From Caproicibacterium amylolyticum (GTDB lineage Bacteria; Bacillota; Clostridia; Oscillospirales; Acutalibacteraceae), in assembly GCF_014467055.1 (NCBI RefSeq), contig NZ_CP060696.1:62001-126000 (forward strand): a stretch of DNA of 64,000 nucleotides, written 5' to 3'. The translations under genes and the position numbers were made by a program. Shown piece by piece: positions 43,970-53,093 of this stretch. Numbering within the stretch: the first letter of the stretch is position 1; each line of letters opens with the position of its first letter. The notes under the pieces are model-generated. The model was given only the letters and a program-made list of their open reading frames with translations. It did no database searches and was not told the DNA's origin.

Positions 43970-44918
43970 TGATGCATTAGAGGATTTAACATTAAGACAG
44001 TTCCAAATTGGGCCTGTAAAAGCACACAAAAAGCACAGGGTGTGGAAACCGCTAACGATTACCGCCGCTGTTCTTGCATTTGCTTTTGTTTTCCCACTTA
44101 CCCAGCCCGGCATCGGATATATTATTTCGAATGATGACACAAAGGATATGGTGACAACCGGTACCCACAACACCTTTGGTTTAGCAGCCTATGCGGCAGA
44201 CGGCAAACTGACCGTAGCCTCTAACGGCAGTCAAGTAGCCTTCGGCGGTACTTGTGGTTCAAAAGGAACCGCAGTCGGTTTCACACTTCAGGATGTATTT
44301 CATGTGGCTGGAACCAATATTGCACAGCTGGAGGTCAGCATTGACCGCGGCGAGCTGACACGCTATGAAATGGTCACAAAAAAAATTTTTGATGCACATA
44401 TGGGTGGGATGGATCGTTTCCTGAAGTCCGAGGTACAGGCAAAAGGGATAGATGAGGATTTTACAGTTATAACATCTGAAAATAAAGATTCTTTAACCTT
44501 AAATTTTGGAGAAGTGAAGCGGATGGGCAAGCATTTTACAATGCCTTATGAGCAGCAGTATTATTTTGGATTCTTTATTCCAGCCGAAGATGCAGCAAAG
44601 ATTGCACCTGCAGCATCTTCTAGCGATGCATTACTCGACTATTCGTATGATTTGAAAAAACTGTGGGCAATCGATGAAAAAACCGGTGTTAGAAAGGACA
44701 AGGAGTTCTTTAACGGAGCCACAATTACTATGAAAGTAACCTATTTGAATGGCCAAAAAGAAACAAAAACACTGCATTTGAAGGCCGGAAATAAGGCTTT
44801 CAGATGGACAAAAAATTGGGAACAAAAGGCAACACCGTTTTTCACTTATGCAGTGCCAAAGGGGCAGGAAACAAGCAAAGATGATTCTGATTATGTTCTT
44901 TACGCCGACATTACCTGA
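43926..44918 (+). CDS. membrane protein, likely anti-sigma/sensor partner of the ECF factor (DUF4179-like layout)
   Basis: A 330-residue protein with ~45 N-terminal cytosolic residues, a single membrane segment (PLTITAAVLAFAFVFPLT, ~47-66) and an extracytoplasmic domain of ~265 residues. The cytosolic part is short but includes a helix (ITPDDALEDLTLRQFQ) that could bind the sigma factor. There is no zinc HxxxCxxC motif. GGGAGG precedes the ATG within the sigma gene. Proteins with this layout beside ECF sigma factors in Clostridia are often DUF4179; that name is by resemblance only. Terminator downstream. Confidence 0.75.
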   Translation: MKNEYRKMCSQITPDDALEDLTLRQFQIGPVKAHKKHRVWKPLTITAAVLAFAFVFPLTQPGIGYIISNDDTKDMVTTGTHNTFGLAAYAADGKLTVASNGSQVAFGGTCGSKGTAVGFTLQDVFHVAGTNIAQLEVSIDRGELTRYEMVTKKIFDAHMGGMDRFLKSEVQAKGIDEDFTVITSENKDSLTLNFGEVKRMGKHFTMPYEQQYYFGFFIPAEDAAKIAPAASSSDALLDYSYDLKKLWAIDEKTGVRKDKEFFNGATITMKVTYLNGQKETKTLHLKAGNKAFRWTKNWEQKATPFFTYAVPKGQETSKDDSDYVLYADIT

Positions 44919-44950
44919 CAAACAAAAGCAAATACAAAAACGCACTTTTC

Positions 44951-44993
44951 AGCGTCCGGTCTCGCCTTTGCAGCGGGCTGGACGCTATTTTTA
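44951..44993 (+). terminator. terminator of the sigma/anti-sigma operon
   Basis: AGCGTCC and GGACGCT with partly paired inner bases, then ATTTTT. Confidence 0.75.
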
Positions 44994-45056
44994 TGATATA
45001 TTGTCTAAAAAAGAAGAATAATATATGTTGGAATTATATGAATTTCCTAAAATCCC

Positions 45057-45085
45057 TTGTCTGGAGTAGTAATTTACGCTATAAT
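45057..45085 (+). promoter_or_regulatory. promoter of the EF-G-like gene
   Basis: TTGTCT (45057-45062) and TATAAT (45080-45085), 17-bp spacer. Confidence 0.75.
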
Positions 45086-45145
45086 AGCAATATATTTTAA
45101 GAAATAATTTATTAAAAATTACTACCCATGAAGGGGGTACCAAAA

Positions 45146-47197
45146 TTGAAACCGTATTCTGCAAAAGCTATCCTTAATATCGCACTGGCAGGCCACTCCG
45201 GTGCCGGAAAAACCAGCATTGCCGAGGCGATGCTCAAGCTTTCCGGCGCGACTGATCGTTTGGGAAAAGTCGGCGACGGCAACACCGTCTGTGACTATGA
45301 CCCGGAGGAGACCCGCCGCAGGGCAAGTGTTTCCGCCGCGGTGGCACCGCTGGAATGGAAAAATCATAAAATCAATCTGCTGGATGTGCCCGGCCTGTTT
45401 GATTTTGCCGGCGCAGCGGCAGAGGCGGTTCGCGCGGCAGACAGTGTGCTGATTGCGGTCAGCGGTCGGGACGGCGTAGCAGTCGGCACCGAAAAAGCGG
45501 TTGCGGCGGCGGATGCACGCGGCTTGGCAAAGGCTTTCTTTGTGAACGGCCTGTGCGACGAAAGTGCACGGTTTTACCGTGTGTTTGAGGACCTCAAAGC
45601 CAGCTTCGGTCCTGCGGTTTGCCCTGTGGTGGTGCCGTATATTGAGGACGGTAAAGCGAATATCTACATAAATCTGCTGGAATACAAAGCCTATGATTAC
45701 TCCAACGGTGCTCCGGTCGAGGTCGATATGCCCGACATGGGCGACCACCGCCTGCAGGGCCTGCGCACCGCTATCTGCGAGGCTGTCGCAGAAACCAGCG
45801 ATGAACTGTTTGACAAGTATTTTTCCGGTCAGGATTTTACGCCGGAAGAAGTCATTGTGGGTGTTTCCAAGGGTGTTAAATCCGGTACGATTATGCCGGT
45901 GTTCTGCGGCGATGCGTTGCTGATGCGCGGCATGGAGCAGTTTTTGGATGGCATTACCTGGCTTCTTCCCTGTGCGGCGGACAAAGCTGCCGAAATCGGC
46001 GCGGATGTGAACGGCGACCCGGTGGAGCTTGCTGTTAAAGAGGATGCCGCCACAGCGGCCATTTGTTTTAAAACGTTGGCTGACCCGTTTGTGGGCAAGG
46101 TCAGCTTCCTAAAATGTGTTTCCGGTAAAATTGAGCAAGACGGCACCCTGCTGAATATGCGCACGGGCGCTTCCGAGCATATCGGCAAGGTTGTACTGGT
46201 ACGCGGCAAAAAACAGGAGGATATGCGCGTGATTCCGGCGGGCGATATTGGCGCGGTGCTGAAGCTTTCCAGCGTTTCCACCGGCGACACCCTCTGTGCG
46301 CCTACCCGCAAGGTCACCCTGGACGGTGTGAATTATCCAGTGTCCTCCCTGCGTATGGCAATCATTCCGAAAAATAAAGGTGAAGAAGATAAAATTGCAC
46401 AGGCTGTTTTCCGCTTAATGGAGGAAGACCCCACCATTGGTTACGAAAATAATGCCGAAACACACGAAATGGTCATTTCCGGGCAGGGCGAACAGCATCT
46501 GGACGTAGTGCTTTCCCGCCTGCAGAACCGTTATGGTGTAGAGGCAACTTTGCAGACACCGCGCGTTCCCTACCGCGAAACTATCCGCAAGACCGTAAAG
46601 GTGCAGGGCCGCCACAAAAAGCAGACCGGCGGCCACGGTCAGTTCGGTGACGTTTGGATTGAGTTCAGCCCCTGCGACAGCGAAGAACTTGTATTTGATG
46701 AAAAGGTTGTTGGCGGCAGTGTACCGAAGGGCTACTTCCCCGCTGTTGAAAAAGGACTGCGCGAAAGTGTCGAAAAAGGCCCGCTGGCGGGTTACCCGGT
46801 GGTTGGCCTGCACGCAACGCTGTATGATGGCTCCTACCATCCGGTGGACAGTTCGGAAATGGCATTCAAAACGGCGGCAAGCATTGCTTACAAAACCGGT
46901 ATGCCGCAGGCAGACCCGGTGCTGCTGGAACCAATCGGCACCCTGAAAGCAGAGGTGCCGGACGGCAACATGGGTGACCTCATGGGTGAAGTCAACAAGC
47001 GCCGCGGCCGCGTACTGGGAATGGAACCGACACAGGCGGGGTATCAGGTGATTACCGCAGAGGTGCCCATGGCGGAAATGAGCAATTTTGCAACGTTCCT
47101 GCGGCAGTCCACGCAGGGCCGCGGCTCCTATACCTTTGACTTTGTGCGGTATGAGCAGTGTCCGCCGCAGGTAGCGGAGAAGATTATCGCGGGGTAA
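45146..47197 (+). CDS. elongation factor G-like translational GTPase (FusA paralogue)
   Basis: 683 residues with the full EF-G domain order: G domain (P-loop GHSGAGKTS), domain II (FVGKVSFLKCVSGKI), III (GQGEQHLDVVLSRLQNRYG), IV (GHGQFGDVWIEF, DGSYHPVDSSEMAF) and V (EPIGTLKAEVPDGNMGDLMGEVNKRRGRVLGM). The switch II motif is DVPGLFDF instead of DTPGHVDF, so the catalytic His is Leu, and G4 is poorly matched (FVNGLCDE). This is the EF-G-like paralogue family, not the main FusA, which normally sits with rpsL/rpsG. The start TTG 45146 has AAGGGGG eight bases upstream; ATG 45128 would overlap that site. Confidence 0.88.
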   Translation: MKPYSAKAILNIALAGHSGAGKTSIAEAMLKLSGATDRLGKVGDGNTVCDYDPEETRRRASVSAAVAPLEWKNHKINLLDVPGLFDFAGAAAEAVRAADSVLIAVSGRDGVAVGTEKAVAAADARGLAKAFFVNGLCDESARFYRVFEDLKASFGPAVCPVVVPYIEDGKANIYINLLEYKAYDYSNGAPVEVDMPDMGDHRLQGLRTAICEAVAETSDELFDKYFSGQDFTPEEVIVGVSKGVKSGTIMPVFCGDALLMRGMEQFLDGITWLLPCAADKAAEIGADVNGDPVELAVKEDAATAAICFKTLADPFVGKVSFLKCVSGKIEQDGTLLNMRTGASEHIGKVVLVRGKKQEDMRVIPAGDIGAVLKLSSVSTGDTLCAPTRKVTLDGVNYPVSSLRMAIIPKNKGEEDKIAQAVFRLMEEDPTIGYENNAETHEMVISGQGEQHLDVVLSRLQNRYGVEATLQTPRVPYRETIRKTVKVQGRHKKQTGGHGQFGDVWIEFSPCDSEELVFDEKVVGGSVPKGYFPAVEKGLRESVEKGPLAGYPVVGLHATLYDGSYHPVDSSEMAFKTAASIAYKTGMPQADPVLLEPIGTLKAEVPDGNMGDLMGEVNKRRGRVLGMEPTQAGYQVITAEVPMAEMSNFATFLRQSTQGRGSYTFDFVRYEQCPPQVAEKIIAG

Positions 47198-47336
47198 ACA
47201 AGGTCGCTTTGACGCACTTTCTCAGAAAGTGCGTGGGTGTGGGCTGAAGCCCGCGGTCTTATCCCTTGACCGTAAAGCCCTTGGCAGTAAAAAAGTGTAT
47301 ACAGTAAGCGTTCCCTGCGGTGGCGAAGCCGCGCCG

Positions 47337-47381
47337 CAAAAAAATCCGTGAATCACGATAACGCGACTCACGGATTTTTTA
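47337..47381. terminator. bidirectional terminator between the EF-G-like gene and vanY
   Basis: AAATCCGTGA and TCACGGATTT form the outer stem, with A and T tracts on both sides. Confidence 0.85.
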
Positions 47382-48158
47382 TTATGCCAGATATTCTTCC
47401 AGACAAACACCTTGGTCGTGCATCTGCTTTGCGGCGGCAACGCCGACGTAGCGGAAATGCCATGGCTCGTAGATAATGCCGGTAATCTGTTCTTTTCCTT
47501 TGGGATAGCGCAGAATAAAGCCGTATTTGTAGGCGTTCTGTATCAGCCACTGTCCCTCCGGCGTTTTTTCAAACGTTTCGTCACACAGCTGGTTGGTCGT
47601 GCTGCCAAAGTCAACCGCAAGTCCGAGATTGTGCTCGCTGGTGCCGGGCTTGGCCACAACTGTGGCAGCCTCAACCGCCGCATTGGCAGCACCTTTCCGT
47701 TCCGCTTTGCGAATCTCGGTTTTATACAAGGTTGTCTGGTAACTGATGCTTCGGTATCCGGAGCAGATAAGCAAATGATAGCCGCTGTTGTTGCAGTCAT
47801 CAATCATCTTTTCCAAGGTGCTGGCGGCGCGGGAATCAAAACGTGCGTTTTTAACAGCGGTGGTTTTCACCGTGAAACTAATTGGCAGCGGATGACTTGC
47901 ATTTACCAGGCGCAGTTCCCATGCGCTTTTGTCAATCACGGCGGAGGCCTGTGCGGTGGATACTGCTTTTTTCACTGTGGAAGCGACTGGCGCGCCTGTG
48001 GGAACAGCTTTTGGAAAAGCTGCCAGCAGTGCGTGTGTGCCAAAAGAAGCGGCGCCGATGACAGCAACCGCAGTCAGAATAATCGCCGCATGGCGCCGTT
48101 TCTTCGTTTTCTTATAGTAAATTGATACTCGTGGTTTCCTTGGTTTGTAAGCTGCCAT
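47382..48158 (-). CDS. VanY-type D-alanyl-D-alanine carboxypeptidase (peptidase M15B)
   Basis: A 258-residue membrane-anchored zinc peptidase. A basic N-terminus precedes one hydrophobic segment (~27-47), a linker, and then the M15B domain: ICSGYRSISYQ, SEHNLGLAVDFG (zinc His and Asp) and YEPWHFRYVG (catalytic Glu and zinc His). It would trim the terminal D-Ala of peptidoglycan stems outside the cell. ATG 48158 is chosen because AGGAG lies seven bases upstream. There are no vancomycin-resistance genes nearby, so housekeeping cell-wall trimming is likelier than resistance. Confidence 0.92.
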   Translation of the reverse strand: MAAYKPRKPRVSIYYKKTKKRRHAAIILTAVAVIGAASFGTHALLAAFPKAVPTGAPVASTVKKAVSTAQASAVIDKSAWELRLVNASHPLPISFTVKTTAVKNARFDSRAASTLEKMIDDCNNSGYHLLICSGYRSISYQTTLYKTEIRKAERKGAANAAVEAATVVAKPGTSEHNLGLAVDFGSTTNQLCDETFEKTPEGQWLIQNAYKYGFILRYPKGKEQITGIIYEPWHFRYVGVAAAKQMHDQGVCLEEYLA

Positions 48159-48272
48159 AATCATGCTCCTTTAAAATTTCAAGATTTATTATAGCATAAT
48201 GTTCCCGCTGCGGGTACTGAATCTTGGCGGATTAACATATATTTACAGTAAAGCAGAATGGGAGGTGAAACT

Positions 48273-48731
48273 GTGACAATCTCTTTTCACGGCATGAAAA
48301 GAAAGATTTTTCTTGCGGTGGCTGCTGCAGTGCTGGTAACAGCGGTGCTTTTCCTGCTGACAGCGGTCGGCGCAAAGGGCGGCATTCCGGGGGGAAAAAA
48401 CAGTGACCGTGTGGCGTTCCTGACCCAGTGCGGCTGGAAGGTGGAGCAGGAGCCGATGAGTACCAGAGATGTTGCGGTGCCCGCGCAGTTTTCAAAGGTA
48501 TACCAGAATTACAATGAGCTCAACAAAAAAGCGGGCTTTGATTTGACAAAGGTCGCTGGCAAGACCTGTCATCAGTATGTGTATCGGGTAACAAATTATA
48601 CCAGCAAACAGGAAGTTCATGCTACCCTGCTGATTTTTGAAGGGAAAATCGTCGGCGGGGATATTTCTACAGCGGCACTGGACGGTTTTATGCAGCCACT
48701 GCGGCAGATAAGCACAGGCAGCACTGCTTAA
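48273..48731 (+). CDS. DUF4830 domain-containing membrane-anchored protein
   Basis: A 152-residue protein with an N-terminal membrane anchor (IFLAVAAAVLVTAVLFLLTAVG) and an extracytoplasmic domain. The domain reads RVAFLTQCGWKVEQEP, IPxxF-like VPAQFSKVYQNYNELNKKAGFDL, and VGGDISTAALDGFM, which fits DUF4830, a family of unknown function. The start GTG 48273 has GGAGGTGA four bases upstream; ATG 48258 would overlap that site. It is 56 bp upstream of rsuA and may be co-transcribed. Confidence 0.8.
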   Translation: MTISFHGMKRKIFLAVAAAVLVTAVLFLLTAVGAKGGIPGGKNSDRVAFLTQCGWKVEQEPMSTRDVAVPAQFSKVYQNYNELNKKAGFDLTKVAGKTCHQYVYRVTNYTSKQEVHATLLIFEGKIVGGDISTAALDGFMQPLRQISTGSTA

Positions 48732-48787
48732 AGTTGTGTTTCGGCAGGATTTCGGGTATAATGCAGGTGGAAATGAGGTGATGCGCC

Positions 48788-49504
48788 ATGGCACTGATGC
48801 GGCTGGATAAGCTGCTGGCGCTGCAGACAGGCGTAACCCGGCGGGAGGCTGCTGCTTTGGTGCGGCAGGGTGCCGCCTGCCTGAACGGACAACCCCTGCA
48901 GGACCCGGCCCAGCGGGTGGAGCCTGCCTGCGTAACGCTGCACGGCAAAAGCCTTGGCTACGAAGAATTTGTTTACCTAATGCTGAATAAACCGGCTGGA
49001 GTCCTGACGGCAGCAAGAGACAAGAAGCAGCCGACAGTGATGGATCTGATTCCGCCGGAACTGTTCCGGCGTGGTATCCAGCCGGTCGGCCGGCTGGATA
49101 AGGATACCACCGGTCTGCTGCTGCTGACGGATGACGGTGCTTTGGCACACCATCTGCTTTCCCCGAAGCACCATGTTTGGAAAACCTACCGCGCACAGTT
49201 GAGCGCTCCCCCGCGTCCCGGTTCGGAAGAACGCTTTGCCGCCGGGGTGAAACTCTCGGACTTTACCTGCCTGCCGGCAGAACTTCATTTGCTGGAGGAC
49301 GGCAGTACCCCCACCTATGAAGTGTGTGTGCATGAGGGCAAATTCCATCAGGTAAAGCGAATGTTCCTTGCACAGGGCTGCGAGGTGCTTGCCCTGTGCC
49401 GCACAGTGTTCGGCCCCCTTTCACTCCCGGCAGATTTGCCGGAGGGTGCCTGCCGCTTGCTGACTGCGGAGGAACGGAATGTACTGTGCAATGCGAAAAA
49501 TTGA
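48788..49504 (+). CDS. rsuA: 16S rRNA pseudouridine synthase, RsuA/RluB/E/F family
   Basis: A 238-residue enzyme. The N-terminal S4 RNA-binding domain is MRLDKLLALQTGVTRREAAALVRQG. The catalytic motif GRLDKDTTGLLLLTDDG contains the active Asp, and HEGKFHQVKRMFLAQG is the C-terminal family block. It isomerises a uridine in rRNA, most likely U516 of 16S rRNA, but family members with 23S targets look alike. GAGGTGATG precedes the start. Confidence 0.9.
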   Translation: MALMRLDKLLALQTGVTRREAAALVRQGAACLNGQPLQDPAQRVEPACVTLHGKSLGYEEFVYLMLNKPAGVLTAARDKKQPTVMDLIPPELFRRGIQPVGRLDKDTTGLLLLTDDGALAHHLLSPKHHVWKTYRAQLSAPPRPGSEERFAAGVKLSDFTCLPAELHLLEDGSTPTYEVCVHEGKFHQVKRMFLAQGCEVLALCRTVFGPLSLPADLPEGACRLLTAEERNVLCNAKN

Positions 49505-49712
49505 CACTTTGCCTAAAAACTTAGCTTTTATTTTGACAAACAGCTTTGACAAAATGGACGAATTTAGACTTGTCTTTTTGGCTTTTAGGAGAATTTCATA
49601 AACCTGCGGGGGCAAGTTTGGATAAAAAACGGCTGTACAGGCCGCGGTTCTTCTGCTATGATAATAGCAATCGATTCCGAGACAGAGAATGAAATAACAG
49701 GAGGCACATGTT

Positions 49713-50825
49713 ATGGCAAGCGTATCCTTGAAACATGTTTACAAAATCTATGACGGCGGCGTACAGGCTGTAAGCGACTTCAACCTTGAAATCGCTGATA
49801 AAGAATTCATCATTCTGGTTGGTCCTTCCGGCTGCGGCAAATCTACTACTCTGCGCATGATTGCAGGTCTGGAGGAAATCTCCAAAGGCGAACTGTACAT
49901 TGGCGATACCTTGGCAAATGATGTTGCACCGAAAGACCGCGATATCGCAATGGTGTTCCAGAACTATGCACTGTATCCGCACATGACAGTTTTTGACAAC
50001 ATGGCGTTTGGTCTGAAACTGCGCAAAACTCCGAAGGACGAAATTAAGGCGCGCGTTGAAGAAGCAGCCCGCATCCTTGATATCTCCCATCTGCTTGACC
50101 GTAAGCCGAAGGCTTTGTCAGGCGGCCAGCGCCAGCGTGTTGCTCTGGGCCGTGCTATCGTGCGTGACCCGAAGGTCTTCCTGCTGGATGAACCGCTGTC
50201 CAACTTGGACGCTAAACTGCGTGCACAGATGCGTACCGAGATCAGCAAGCTGCATAAGCGCTTGGGCACAACTTTCATCTATGTTACACATGACCAGACA
50301 GAGGCTATGACCATGGGCGACCGCATCGTGGTTATGAAGGACGGCATTATCCAGCAGGTAGATACCCCACAGAACCTGTACGATTTCCCGGTTAATGAGT
50401 TTGTTGCAGGCTTCATGGGCAGCCCGCAGATGAACTTCATCGACGCAAAGGTCAACAAGGGTGCAAAGGGCTACACAGTCGACTTTGGCAAGTACAGCCT
50501 GCTCATCCCGGCGGACAAGGCCAAGGCAGAAACACTGGACGCTTATGTCGGCAAAGACGTTGTGTTCGGTATCCGTCCGGAAGATGTGCATGATGAACCA
50601 GAGTTCTTGAATGATCATCCGGAGTATATTGCAGACGCACAGGTTGATGTTACAGAACTGATGGGTGCTGAAACTTACCTGTACCTGACCTGCGAGGGCA
50701 ACAACCTGACTGCCCGCGTTGAGCCGACCTCCACTGCAAAGACAAACGACAACATTAAGATTGCCTTTGATATGGAGAAATGCCATCTGTTTGACAAGGA
50801 TTCTGAGATTACAGTTCTGAACTAA
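49713..50825 (+). CDS. msmK: MsmK/UgpC-type sugar ABC transporter ATP-binding protein
   Basis: A 370-residue ATPase: Walker [11 protein letters not shown]-loop [13 protein letters not shown], signature [15 protein letters not shown], Walker [17 protein letters not shown], and a C-terminal TOBE/MalK regulatory domain (GIRPEDVH). It powers one or more carbohydrate importers at the inner face of the membrane. No permease or binding-protein genes are adjacent, which fits the shared multi-task ATPase of Gram-positives. GGAGG precedes the ATG, and the codons look like those of highly expressed genes. UgpC is the alternative name. Confidence 0.93.
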   Translation: MASVSLKHVYKIYDGGVQAVSDFNLEIADKEFIILVGPSGCGKSTTLRMIAGLEEISKGELYIGDTLANDVAPKDRDIAMVFQNYALYPHMTVFDNMAFGLKLRKTPKDEIKARVEEAARILDISHLLDRKPKALSGGQRQRVALGRAIVRDPKVFLLDEPLSNLDAKLRAQMRTEISKLHKRLGTTFIYVTHDQTEAMTMGDRIVVMKDGIIQQVDTPQNLYDFPVNEFVAGFMGSPQMNFIDAKVNKGAKGYTVDFGKYSLLIPADKAKAETLDAYVGKDVVFGIRPEDVHDEPEFLNDHPEYIADAQVDVTELMGAETYLYLTCEGNNLTARVEPTSTAKTNDNIKIAFDMEKCHLFDKDSEITVLN

Positions 50826-50841
50826 AAATAGGAACCTTTAC

Positions 50842-50879
50842 AAGGAGGGAGCTGCACTGCGTGTAGTTCTCTCCTTTTT
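50842..50879 (+). terminator. terminator of msmK
   Basis: AAGGAGGGAGCT pairs imperfectly with AGTTCTCTCCTT, followed by TTTT. Confidence 0.7.
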
Positions 50880-50932
50880 GTTTTACCTGACGAAGAATTC
50901 AAGAAAAATTTATGAATTTTTTTGTGAAACAG

Positions 50933-50961
50933 TTGAAAAGCATCGCAAAAGTATGTAAAAT
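50933..50961 (+). promoter_or_regulatory. promoter of the PucR/CdaR-type regulator
   Basis: TTGAAA (50933-50938) and TAAAAT (50956-50961), 17-bp spacer; a leader of about 125 nt follows. Confidence 0.6.
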
Positions 50962-51094
50962 ATATAAAAGCTTTCTTGATTTTAAGGGATGCTTTTTGTC
51001 AAATCATACATTGCAATTTTCATGCTTATTGTTCTATCCGGCAAAACTGCCGTGGGAACGCATTTCAAATACTTTGTAAAAGCGAGGGATTCTT

Positions 51095-52180
51095 ATGTCC
51101 AACAGATTATTTCAGGGCGTTGTTCATCAGATGCGCGATGCCATTGACCGAACCATCGGCGTAATTGATGAAACATCTGTTATCATTGCCTGCAGCGAGC
51201 TTGGCCGCGTTGGCGAAGTGAACGAAAGCGTTACCGCTGAGCTGATGATATCTCAAGATACATTTGTAGTGAACGGCTACACCTACAAAGCTTTTGGCAG
51301 CATGCCGCGCCCGGAGTATGCAGTTTTTGTACTGGGTACGGACCCTGAAGCAGCACGTTATGCAGCACTGCTTTCTGTGTCACTGTCCAGCATCAAACAG
51401 TACTATGACGAAAAATATGACCGCAGCAACTTTGTGAAAAACGTCATTATGGACAACATCCTGCCCGGTGACATTTACCTGAAAGCACGCGAGCTGCACT
51501 TCAACAATGATGTGAACCGCGTCTGTATGCTGATTAAGGTGACAAACAAGACAGATGTTGCCGCTTATGACGTTGTGCAGAACCTGTTCCCTGACAAGAA
51601 CAAGGACTTTGTCATCAACATCAATGAAACCGACATTGCGCTGGTGAAAGAGATTAAGCCCGGCATTGACAGCAAAGACCTTGAAAAGCTGGCCGGTTCC
51701 ATTGTGGACACCCTTTCCAGTGAATTTTACACGCACTGTGTGATTGGTATCGGCACCGCAGTGGAGGGTGTTAAGGACTTGGCGCGTTCCTTTAAGGAAG
51801 CACAGGTTGCATTGGAAGTCGGCAAGGTATTCGACACAGAGCGCAGCATTGTGCGTTATGACAACCTTGGCATTGCACGCTTGATTTATCAGCTGCCCAC
51901 CACGCTGTGCGAGATGTTCCTGAAAGAGGTCTTTAAAAAGGGCAGCATTGAAAGCCTTGACCACGAAACCCTGTTTACCATTCAGCGTTTCTTTGAAAAC
52001 AACCTGAATGTTTCCGAAACAAGCCGCAAGCTGTTTGTACACCGTAATACGCTGGTTTACCGCTTGGAGAAAATCAAAAAGATTACCGGCTTGGACCTGC
52101 GCGAGTTTGAGGATGCCATTGTCTTTAAGGTGGCACTGATGGTTAAGAAATATCTCAATGCAAATCCCGTAAAATTCTAA
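51095..52180 (+). CDS. PucR/CdaR-family transcriptional regulator
   Basis: 361 residues. The C-terminus is the PucR helix-turn-helix (LFTIQRFFENNLNVSETSRK, then LFVHRNTLVYRLEKIKKITG). The centre (~130-290) is a GGDEF-like regulatory domain. The N-terminal ~120 residues resemble the sensor part of CdaR-type sugar-acid regulators (GVIDETSVIIACSELGRVGE). The ligand is unknown. It lies alone between msmK and ftsE, with its own promoter and terminator. Its nearness to the sugar ATPase may hint at carbohydrate control but is not evidence. Confidence 0.85.
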   Translation: MSNRLFQGVVHQMRDAIDRTIGVIDETSVIIACSELGRVGEVNESVTAELMISQDTFVVNGYTYKAFGSMPRPEYAVFVLGTDPEAARYAALLSVSLSSIKQYYDEKYDRSNFVKNVIMDNILPGDIYLKARELHFNNDVNRVCMLIKVTNKTDVAAYDVVQNLFPDKNKDFVININETDIALVKEIKPGIDSKDLEKLAGSIVDTLSSEFYTHCVIGIGTAVEGVKDLARSFKEAQVALEVGKVFDTERSIVRYDNLGIARLIYQLPTTLCEMFLKEVFKKGSIESLDHETLFTIQRFFENNLNVSETSRKLFVHRNTLVYRLEKIKKITGLDLREFEDAIVFKVALMVKKYLNANPVKF

Positions 52181-52187
52181 TAAAGAG

Positions 52188-52221
52188 CGGCCGTACCGGA
52201 AAAACAGTACGGCCGTTTTTT
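52188..52221 (+). terminator. terminator of the PucR/CdaR-type gene
   Basis: CGGCCGTAC and GTACGGCCG, a 9-bp perfect stem, then TTTTTT. Confidence 0.92.
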
Positions 52222-52409
52222 CTATAAAGGTAAAACTGTGCAGAGCAATAGTTTGATTTTTCGTTTGTTCATATTCTGCTCACAGTTTACAAAATGATTA
52301 CAATATAATTCAATTAGAGAATTATATTTGCAGAATGTGTGGTATTATGTTAACGCATACTGCAGAACTCTGCAAGTATGGGAAAATGAATTGGAATGGA
52401 GCGATCTGC

Positions 52410-53093
52410 TTGATCGAGTTGAGTCATATTAGTAAGACCTACCCGAATGGCACCCACGCCCTGTATGACGTGAACCTGCACGTGGATAAGGGCGAGTTCG
52501 TGTTTATAGTGGGTTCCTCCGGTGCGGGCAAAAGCACCCTGCTGAAGTTAATTACCTGTGAGGAAAAAGCGGACGGCGGCAAGCTGACGGTGAACGGCCA
52601 AGATTTAATCAGCATTAAGCGGCATGAAGTACCGTACCTGCGCCGCACGATGGGTATGGTGTTTCAGGACTTCCGGCTGATTGCCAAAATGACCGTTTTT
52701 GAAAATGTTGCGTTTGCCATGCACATCGTCGGCGCAAGCCGCCGCGAAATTCGCAAACGCGTACCATACATACTGGGATTGGTCAATCTGCAGAGCAAGG
52801 CAGACTGTTACCCGGCGGAACTTTCCGGCGGCGAGCAGCAGCGTGTTGGTTTGGCGCGTGCGCTGGTGAACAATCCGAACATGATCATCGCGGATGAACC
52901 GACGGGCAACATTGACCCGGCACTGTCCTTTGAAATTGTTGACCTGCTCAGTGAAATCAACCTGCGCGGTACAACAATTCTGATGGTTACGCATGAGCAC
53001 AGCCTTGTGAAGCATTTTCAGAAGCGCATTGTTGAAATTCACGGGGGCCGCATTGTGGCCGACACCAATGAACTGGGGGCCGCAACGCTATGA
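52410..53093 (+). CDS. ftsE: cell division ATP-binding protein FtsE
   Basis: A 227-residue ATPase: Walker A VGSSGAGKSTLLKLI, signature ELSGGEQQRVGLARAL, Walker B MIIADEPTGNIDP. FtsE works with FtsX at the septum or sidewall to switch on a peptidoglycan hydrolase. TTG 52410 is preferred: GGAG is eight bases upstream and the product begins IELSHISKTYPNG with the usual family length. ATG 52386 would add eight residues. It overlaps ftsX by four bases. Confidence 0.93.
   Translation: MIELSHISKTYPNGTHALYDVNLHVDKGEFVFIVGSSGAGKSTLLKLITCEEKADGGKLTVNGQDLISIKRHEVPYLRRTMGMVFQDFRLIAKMTVFENVAFAMHIVGASRREIRKRVPYILGLVNLQSKADCYPAELSGGEQQRVGLARALVNNPNMIIADEPTGNIDPALSFEIVDLLSEINLRGTTILMVTHEHSLVKHFQKRIVEIHGGRIVADTNELGAATL

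Noticed and set aside
47382..48158. Vancomycin resistance locus
   Set aside because: Only a VanY-type peptidase is present, with no vanH/A/X or vanRS. M15B peptidases are common housekeeping enzymes.
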